Made by a program: the position numbers and the translations under genes. Shown here in pieces: positions 22,066 to 26,923 of a stretch of DNA of 26,923 nt. The notes below the pieces were generated by a model. The model made no database searches. It saw nothing but the letters and a program-made list of their open reading frames with translations, and was not told where the DNA came from. Numbering within the stretch: position 1 is the stretch's first letter; each line of letters begins with the position of its first letter. The stretch lies in the NCBI GenBank assembly GCA_040757055.1, contig JBFLXY010000019.1, positions 1 to 26,923 of the forward strand, written 5' to 3'. Source of the stretch: JAJZRJ01 sp040757055. GTDB taxonomy: Bacteria > Desulfobacterota > Desulfobulbia > Desulfobulbales > Desulfurivibrionaceae.

Positions 22066-23250
22066 TTATCTGCACTGTTCCAGCGCATCCACCCCGGGCA
22101 GCTTCTTGCCCTCCATCAGCATCAGGAAGGCGCCGCCGCCGGTGGAGATGTAGGAGATGTTGTTCGACTCGCCGGCCTGGTGCACGGCCACGTCGGTATC
22201 GCCGCCGCCGACGATGGTCAGCGCGTGCGACCTGGCCACGCTCTGCACCATGGCCATGGTGCCGCGGGAAAAGGCGTCCATCTCAAAGGCGCCCATTGGG
22301 CCGTTCCAGATAATGGTCTTGGCATCCTCCAGCGCCTCGGTAAAGAGGGTGGTGGTGGCAGGCCCGATATCGAGCACCATCCACTCCCTGGGCACCTCCT
22401 GGATAGTGACCCGCTTGTTCTCGGCCCGCGCCTCGAAACGGTCGGCCACAATGCAGTCCACCGGCAGGTAGAGCTTGACCCCCTGGGCCTTGGCCTTGTC
22501 GATCAGCTCGCGGGCGGTCTCCAGCAGGTCGTCCTCCACCTTGGACTGCCCCACTTCGTGGCCCATGCTCTTCAAAAAGGTGTTGGCCATGGCGCCGCCG
22601 ATGATCATCTTGTCCACCCGATCCATGAGGTTGCGGAGCGCGCCCAGTTTGCTCGACACCTTGGCACCGCCGACGATGGCCACCAGCGGTCGCATGGGGT
22701 TGCTCACCGAGCGGTGGAAATAGTCCATCTCCTTCTGGAGCAGGAAGCCCGCCCCGCACTGCTTGGAGAATTTGGTCACTCCCACCACCGAGGCGTGCGC
22801 CCGGTGCGCCACGGCAAAGGCGTCGTTGATGTAGACATCGGCCAGGGCCGCAAGCTGGCGGGAAAAATCCTCGTCGTTGGCCTGCTCCTCGGCATGGAAG
22901 CGCAGGTTTTCAAGCAGGAGCACATCGCCGGGCTGCATGGCGTCGACCATGGCCTGGACCTCGGGACCGATGCAATCGGAGGCCAGCTTCACCTCTTTGG
23001 CAATCAGACGGGAGAGGCGCTTGGCCGCCGGGGCCAGACTGAACTCCGGCTTGCGCTGGCCCTTCGGCCGCCCCATGTGCGACATGATGATGATCCTGGC
23101 GTTTTCATCCAGAGCGTGGTTGATGGTGGGGAGCACGCCGCGGATGCGGATATCGTCGGTGATGTTGCCCTGGGCGTCCAGCGGCACGTTGAAGTCGACC
23201 CGGATGAGAACCTTTTTTTCCCGAATATCGATGTCGCGGATGTTCTTCAC
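22066..23250 (-). CDS. pgk: Phosphoglycerate kinase
   Basis: This 394-aa enzyme transfers phosphate between 1,3-bisphosphoglycerate and ADP. Visible motifs are the substrate-binding VDFNVPLD (about 18-25), IIIMSHMGRPKG, LLLENLRFH, and C-terminal nucleotide-binding IIWNGPMGAFE and IVGGGDT. The GTG start at 23250 overlaps the rimI stop by 4 bp (GTGA), so the genes are translationally coupled. The length is normal. Confidence 0.97.
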   Translation of the reverse strand: MKNIRDIDIREKKVLIRVDFNVPLDAQGNITDDIRIRGVLPTINHALDENARIIIMSHMGRPKGQRKPEFSLAPAAKRLSRLIAKEVKLASDCIGPEVQAMVDAMQPGDVLLLENLRFHAEEQANDEDFSRQLAALADVYINDAFAVAHRAHASVVGVTKFSKQCGAGFLLQKEMDYFHRSVSNPMRPLVAIVGGAKVSSKLGALRNLMDRVDKMIIGGAMANTFLKSMGHEVGQSKVEDDLLETARELIDKAKAQGVKLYLPVDCIVADRFEARAENKRVTIQEVPREWMVLDIGPATTTLFTEALEDAKTIIWNGPMGAFEMDAFSRGTMAMVQSVARSHALTIVGGGDTDVAVHQAGESNNISYISTGGGAFLMLMEGKKLPGVDALEQCR

Positions 23251-23708
23251 GAACCCTTCCCCCTGATGACGGTCTTTTCCATGAGCACGGCGTCCTCCGG
23301 CGGGTTGCGGTAATACCCCTTGCGCACGCCGGTCGCCCTGAAGCCAAATTGTTCATACAGCCGCCGAGCCGGTTGATTGCCGGCCCGCAGTTCCAGAAAC
23401 ACCCGGGCAACGCCTTGGGCCGCCAGCCCGGCCAGGGCATGACGCACAAGCTGCACTGCCACTCCCTGCCGCCGGCAGGAGGCGGTGACCGCCAGCTTCA
23501 GAATCTCCGCCTCATCGGCCACCGTGTAGCCGCAGAGATACCCGATCACGTCCCCGTCGGCGCGCCGGGCCACATAGCGCCAGCCGCCTTGGCGCTCCAG
23601 TTCGGCGGCAAGTTGCGCTGTACTCCACGGCCCCGGAGTTTCCGCCTCGATGGCCGCCACCGCTGCCAGATCCGCGGCGGAAAAAGGATCAATCCGGACC
23701 GGGAGCAC
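23247..23708 (-). CDS. rimI: Ribosomal-protein alanine N-acetyltransferase RimI-like
   Basis: This 153-aa GNAT acetyltransferase has the acetyl-CoA loop LKLAVTASCRRQGVAVQLV (RRQGVA as Q/RxxGxA) and the conserved FLELRAGNQPARRLYEQFGF motif of RimI, with YYRNPPEDAVLMEK near the end. RimI acetylates the N-terminal alanine of S18, and sometimes other proteins. The GTG start follows the gap stop directly, and the end overlaps pgk, so it is embedded in the glycolytic operon. Its substrate here is not proven. Confidence 0.88.
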   Translation of the reverse strand: MLPVRIDPFSAADLAAVAAIEAETPGPWSTAQLAAELERQGGWRYVARRADGDVIGYLCGYTVADEAEILKLAVTASCRRQGVAVQLVRHALAGLAAQGVARVFLELRAGNQPARRLYEQFGFRATGVRKGYYRNPPEDAVLMEKTVIRGKGS

Positions 23709-24914
23709 CTACACCATCTGCTCGGCGATGGTCACGGTGCGGTCGCCGAGCATGTTGGTGTAGCTGCCCAGCTCGTTGTCGTACCAGCCGTAGATCACCG
23801 CCTGGGTCACCGGCACCTCCAGGGTGGACGGCGCCCCGGCGCACCCCATCTTGGAGAGGTTCACATTGATGGTGGCGGTGCGGGTGTGGGTCTCGGTGCC
23901 CTCGATGATCGCCGCGGCGGCCGGCATGCCGATGATGTCGCAGGAGACGTTCTGCTCGTCCGAGTACTCGAGGTAGGGCGAGTTGTTGGCATAGTCGCGA
24001 TAGACCGAGTTGATGAGGTCGCGCTTGATCGGCTTTTCCAGATCATCCTGGAGGTTCAGCACCAGGATGATGAGGGAGCCGGTGGTGGTGGGAATCCGCA
24101 CCGATTCGGCAATGAAACCGATCTTCTTCATCTCGGGAATCACCAGCGGCAAGGCCTTTGCCGCGCCGGTGGAGGTAAGGATGATGTTGTTCAGGATGCC
24201 ACGGTTCTTGCGCAGGTCGGTGGCGCCGGCGGCCGGCAGGCGGTCGAGCACCTGCTGACTGGCGGTGGCGGCATGGACCGTCACCATGGAGGCGCTCAGG
24301 AATTTGTCGGCCCCAAAGTATTCCAGCAGCGGCTTGATCATGAAGGAAAGGCAGGTGGTGGTGCAGGAGGCGGCGGAAATAACGCAGTGCCTGGTCGGGT
24401 TGTAATCGCCGTCGTTGATGCCCATGACCGTGGTCACCGCATCCTCCGGCATGGCCATGCCCTTGGTCTTGATCTTGAAGGGGGCGGAAAGGATCACCTT
24501 CTCAGCGCCGCCCTGGAGATGGCCGCGCAGCGAGCCCTTGGCGTCGCCGGCGTCGGCGGTCGGATCACGGAAGGCGCCGGTGGAATCGACCACCAGACGC
24601 ACGCCGTTCTCCTTCCATTGGATCTCCTTTGGATTACGGGCCTGGCGCAGGATCTTCACCGGTACGCCGTTCACCACCATGGTGCCGGCCGCCTCGTCGA
24701 GGTTCTCGATCACCCGGCAGCTCCTGCAGCCGTTCAGGTACATGCCGAGCCGGCCGTAGGTGCTGTCCCGGTCGATGCAGGAGGCGATGTCGTGCAGCCC
24801 CCCACCTATCTGGCGGCCCACATTGACCACAATCTCGGAAAAGTGCTTGCGGGAGACATGGTGCCAGAGGGAAAGCTTGCCGATCCGGCCAAGGCCGTTG
24901 ATGCCTAACTTCAT
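23709..24914 (-). CDS. gap: Glyceraldehyde-3-phosphate dehydrogenase, divergent form
   Basis: This 401-aa enzyme is longer than the usual ~335. The N-terminal Rossmann motif is INGLGRIG (5-12), the catalytic cysteine is C184 in SAASCTTTC (SNASCTTNC in classical enzymes), the catalytic histidine is H214 in TVHAATASQQ, and the substrate-binding arginine is R273 in SVRIPT. The usual acidic residue after strand 2 (ND) that selects NAD is replaced by NVGRQ (31-35), and the region near 224-230 carries an insertion, suggesting NADP or dual use. I chose the ATG at 24914 with AGGAG upstream; an extra 41-residue in-frame extension lacks homology. Confidence 0.93.
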   Translation of the reverse strand: MKLGINGLGRIGKLSLWHHVSRKHFSEIVVNVGRQIGGGLHDIASCIDRDSTYGRLGMYLNGCRSCRVIENLDEAAGTMVVNGVPVKILRQARNPKEIQWKENGVRLVVDSTGAFRDPTADAGDAKGSLRGHLQGGAEKVILSAPFKIKTKGMAMPEDAVTTVMGINDGDYNPTRHCVISAASCTTTCLSFMIKPLLEYFGADKFLSASMVTVHAATASQQVLDRLPAAGATDLRKNRGILNNIILTSTGAAKALPLVIPEMKKIGFIAESVRIPTTTGSLIILVLNLQDDLEKPIKRDLINSVYRDYANNSPYLEYSDEQNVSCDIIGMPAAAAIIEGTETHTRTATINVNLSKMGCAGAPSTLEVPVTQAVIYGWYDNELGSYTNMLGDRTVTIAEQMV

Positions 24915-25079
24915 CGCTGCGGTTCTCCTTGCCTGGTGAGTGGTCAATACGGCGAAACGGCGCGCCTCCGCGTCGGCCCGTGCCGCCTTCCGTAAACGAG
25001 GAATAATAAAAAAGAGGCCGGAATCCGGCAAGGACAAAGTTGCGAAACGGGCAAAAACGCCTACTGGCGCCGAGTTACC

Positions 25080-26528
25080 CTACCCTTCAGCCCGCTCGCC
25101 CACCTCTTCCCCTCCGGCGGCGCCACCGGCGAGGAGGCTGGGATCGGTTGCCAGCATCTCCAGCGGCTCGATCTCCTTGCCGATGGAGGAATCAAGCTCA
25201 CGGAATTTGCGGGCGCTGACCAGCACCCTGGTCTCAAAGGAGCGCATCGCCTTGTCATACGAGGAGACCGCCTTGTCGAGGCCGCCGCGCATGGCCTGGA
25301 AGTGGCCCACCATGGTGTGCAGCCGGTCATAGAGCTGGCGGCCAAGATCGCCGATCTTGTGGGCGTGCTCGGCGATCTGCTCCTGGCGCCAGCCATAGGA
25401 AACCGCCCGCAGCAGGGCAATGAGCGTGGTGGGCGTGGCGAGGATCACCTTTTGCGTCACGCCGTATTCGATGAGTTCCGGATCCTGTTCCAGGGCGGCG
25501 CTGAAGAAATTCTCGCCGGGCAGGAAGAGGACCACGAATTCCGGAGTGGGCCGGAACTGCTCCCAATAGCCCTTGCTGGCAAGCTGGCCCAGATGGGTGC
25601 GGATCTGGCGGGCATGGTCCTTGAGCCGTGCCTTGCGGCTCTCCTCGTCCGGCGTCTCGGCCGCCTCCAGATAGGCGGAAAGGGCGGCCTTGGAGTCGAC
25701 CACGATATTCTTGCCGCCCGGCAATTTGATGATGAGGTCGGGCCGCAGCCGGCCACTTTCCGTGGTGACCGACTCCTGTTCCACGAAATCGCAGTGCTCC
25801 ACCATGCCGGCCATTTCCACCACCCGCCGGAGCTGGATCTCGCCCCAGCGGCCGCGCACATTCGGGGTGCGCAGGGCCTTGACCAGGTTGGCGGTCTCAC
25901 CGTGGAGCTTGGCCTGGGAGGTGGCCAGCGACCTGACCTGCTCGGTGAGGCCCGCGTAGGCCTCGGCCCGCTCCTTTTCCACCTGCCGGAGCTGGGTGTC
26001 CACCCGCGCCAGCGACTCCCTGAGCGGCTGCACCATCTCGTGAATCGACTGCTTGCGTTGTTCGAGTTCGCCCTTGGCGCCCTCATGGAATTTGCCAAAA
26101 GTCTCCCTGGCCAGTTCCAGGAAGGAACGGCTGTTCTGCTGGAAGATATCGGAAGAAAGGGCCTTGAAGGCATCGGCCAGCTCCTGGCGCGCCTCCAACA
26201 GCAGGGCCTGTTTTTCCGCGCTGTTGCGCTGCTCGTTGACAAGACTCGCCTCCAGCTCCGCCACCTTGGCCTGGAGGGCGCGGCCTTCGGCCTGGGCTGC
26301 CGCATTTTGCGCCTCAAGCCGCTGCTGTAACTCGCGCAGTTCCCGGCCCTGCTCCTCCCTGGCCGCGAGCCGCTCCTGCCAGAGGGCCTCCTCGGACTGC
26401 CGCCTTTGCTCGACCAGGGCCAACTGCTGCCCGGCGCGCGAGCGCATGAAGAACCACGCCAGCGCCGCGCCGCCAGCCAGACCAAGCATCACCCAGAATA
26501 CCGCACCCATGCTCATCACCGAAACCAT
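25080..26528 (-). CDS. rmuC: RmuC-family DNA recombination protein
   Basis: In this 482-aa protein an N-terminal membrane anchor (about 8-27) is followed by a long coiled coil (about 33-215) and the RmuC nuclease-like domain: RGRWGEIQLRRVVEMAG (225-241), LRPDLIIKLPGGKNIVVDSK (261-280) and a C-terminal helical part. RmuC limits DNA inversions and is related to PD-(D/E)XK-type nucleases. I chose the ATG at 26528; ATGs four and six codons later are also possible. A 92-residue longer reading lacks a membrane start and would run into the insertion sequence end. Confidence 0.93.
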   Translation of the reverse strand: MVSVMSMGAVFWVMLGLAGGAALAWFFMRSRAGQQLALVEQRRQSEEALWQERLAAREEQGRELRELQQRLEAQNAAAQAEGRALQAKVAELEASLVNEQRNSAEKQALLLEARQELADAFKALSSDIFQQNSRSFLELARETFGKFHEGAKGELEQRKQSIHEMVQPLRESLARVDTQLRQVEKERAEAYAGLTEQVRSLATSQAKLHGETANLVKALRTPNVRGRWGEIQLRRVVEMAGMVEHCDFVEQESVTTESGRLRPDLIIKLPGGKNIVVDSKAALSAYLEAAETPDEESRKARLKDHARQIRTHLGQLASKGYWEQFRPTPEFVVLFLPGENFFSAALEQDPELIEYGVTQKVILATPTTLIALLRAVSYGWRQEQIAEHAHKIGDLGRQLYDRLHTMVGHFQAMRGGLDKAVSSYDKAMRSFETRVLVSARKFRELDSSIGKEIEPLEMLATDPSLLAGGAAGGEEVGERAEG

Positions 26529-26797
26529 CACCCCCGATTCCCCCTGAAGCCATTGCCCATCCAGGCCATGATTTCCTCCCCATGGCCATGCTTGCCACCC
26601 ATCATACCATCCGCGTTGGCTCCTGCCCTCCTTTTTTCCCTCCCCGTTTTCCTCCGCTGCCTGTTGACTTTTCCCAGGAAAAACGTAACGTAGTGGGCAG
26701 ATTTTTTGATCCGTTTGACTTGGATCAAGGCCGCACACCGCCCGGCAAGATAGGGTGCGCACCAACACCACAGAGCCAATTCTACACTTTTCAATAT
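26529..26797. other. Intergenic region upstream of rmuC
   Basis: No gene is visible. It holds a perfect 14-bp palindrome TTTTCCCAGGAAAA (26669-26682) and the FNR-like box listed separately. It ends where the insertion sequence begins. It is the likely promoter region of rmuC and perhaps of a plus-strand gene now displaced by the insertion. Confidence 0.4.
26715..26728. promoter_or_regulatory. FNR/CRP-family-like binding site
   Basis: TTGACTTGGATCAA matches the TTGAT-N4-ATCAA pattern of FNR-type regulators with one mismatch. Neither flank gives a good -10 at the class II distance (TACGTT toward rmuC, TAGGGT toward the insertion sequence), so the target promoter is unclear. Confidence 0.45.
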
Positions 26798-26805
26798 GGG
26801 TCATG

Positions 26806-26843
26806 ACTAGAACAGCACTTTAAAAAGTGTGCTAACATCTAGT
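26806..26843 (+). promoter_or_regulatory. Hairpin before the transposase start
   Basis: ACTAGA/TCTAGT (26806-26811, 26838-26843) encloses an inner GCACTTT/AAAGTGTGC stem. It ends 1 nt before the ATG, and no Shine-Dalgarno is visible. It may block translation from read-through transcripts, a known way insertion sequences limit transposase. Confidence 0.5.
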
Positions 26844-26844
26844 T

Positions 26845-26923
26845 ATGACGATGAAAAACAAGTATGCAAAGCGTTCAAAAATTTCGGAGCCCAAATTCCG
26901 GGAGCTGGTTAAGCTTTTTGCTC
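26845..26923 (+). CDS. IS1595-like transposase, N-terminal fragment
   Basis: The first 26 codons read MTMKNKYAKRSKISEPKFRE followed by LVKLFA, then the window ends. MKNKY-xx-RSKIS-E-KFRE is characteristic of IS1595-family (ISPna2-type) transposases, whose N-terminus is a helix-turn-helix for DNA binding. The start may be 26845 or the ATG two codons later at 26851. The catalytic domain is outside the window. Confidence 0.7.
   Translation, partial: MTMKNKYAKRSKISEPKFRELVKLFA

Larger units (their letters stand above)
26798..26923 (+). mobile_element. Left end of an IS1595-like insertion sequence (partial)
   Basis: The likely left end begins near GGGTCATGAC at 26798, judged from the sharp drop in GC content and the leader layout. 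The transposase gene begins inside. The right end and target duplication lie beyond the window, so the exact boundary is uncertain. Confidence 0.5.

Noticed and set aside
24915..25037. N-terminal extension of gap
   Set aside because: The extra 41 residues precede the universal Rossmann start, and a good ribosome binding site favours 24914.
26529..26804. Longer rmuC start reaching the insertion sequence
   Set aside because: The extension is low-complexity, crosses the FNR-like box and IS end, and displaces the membrane anchor from the N-terminus.

Overview
The window is a GC-rich chromosomal segment made mostly of housekeeping genes. It carries pheST-ihfA-merR-tRNA-Pro, a tadA / tRNA-Ser / SRP RNA / dnaX-ybaB-recR block, a dodecin, and a PHP-UvrD helicase. 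This gene order and these protein types suggest a member of the former Deltaproteobacteria (Desulfobacterota), possibly a Desulfobulbales-type sulfate or sulfur metaboliser. The assignment rests on remembered gene order and protein style, not on a database search.

Positions 1-12,939 form one nearly unbroken minus-strand block. In transcription order it reads: a thioredoxin-reductase-like flavoprotein, tadA, tRNA-Ser(CGA), tRNA-Ser(GGA), SRP RNA, a 167-bp structured repeat, dnaX, ybaB, recR, tRNA-Val(GAC), thrS, infC, rpmI, rplT, pheS, pheT, ihfA, a MerR regulator and tRNA-Pro(GGG) with a strong terminator. It is the tRNA-charging, translation-initiation, ribosome and replication core. Its details are informative: infC appears to start at ATC, dnaX has an A9 slippery run followed by a stop in the -1 frame, and tRNA-Val has C33 in place of the near-universal U33.

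Positions 13,110-19,775 are on the plus strand. They begin with a 1,083-aa fusion of a PHP nuclease-like domain, a zinc ribbon and a UvrD-type helicase, overlapping a thioredoxin-fold protein that has an extra N-terminal domain. After a promoter-like site come seven small soluble proteins with strong ribosome binding sites: a conserved unknown, a universal stress protein, a Cys-rich SAP-like protein overlapping a CBS-pair protein, a dodecin, an acidic DUF6763-like protein and another unknown. I read this as a stress or redox housekeeping group.

Positions 19,830-26,528 return to the minus strand: rmuC, an atypical gap, rimI, pgk, tpiA, secG and tRNA-Leu(GAG) with a terminator, then a cold-shock gene with its own promoter-like site and terminator, and a CheY-like regulator. 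Lower glycolysis/gluconeogenesis is therefore encoded together with protein acetylation and secretion genes. At the right edge, the left end of an IS1595-like insertion sequence begins, next to an FNR-like box.

The strongest leads are the PHP-UvrD fusion with two candidate sliding-clamp motifs and a coupled redox partner, the dnaX frameshift site, the structured repeat replacing the dnaX ribosome binding site, and the reductase and GAPDH with altered cofactor-binding motifs. I see no CRISPR array, prophage, toxin-antitoxin pair or defence island.
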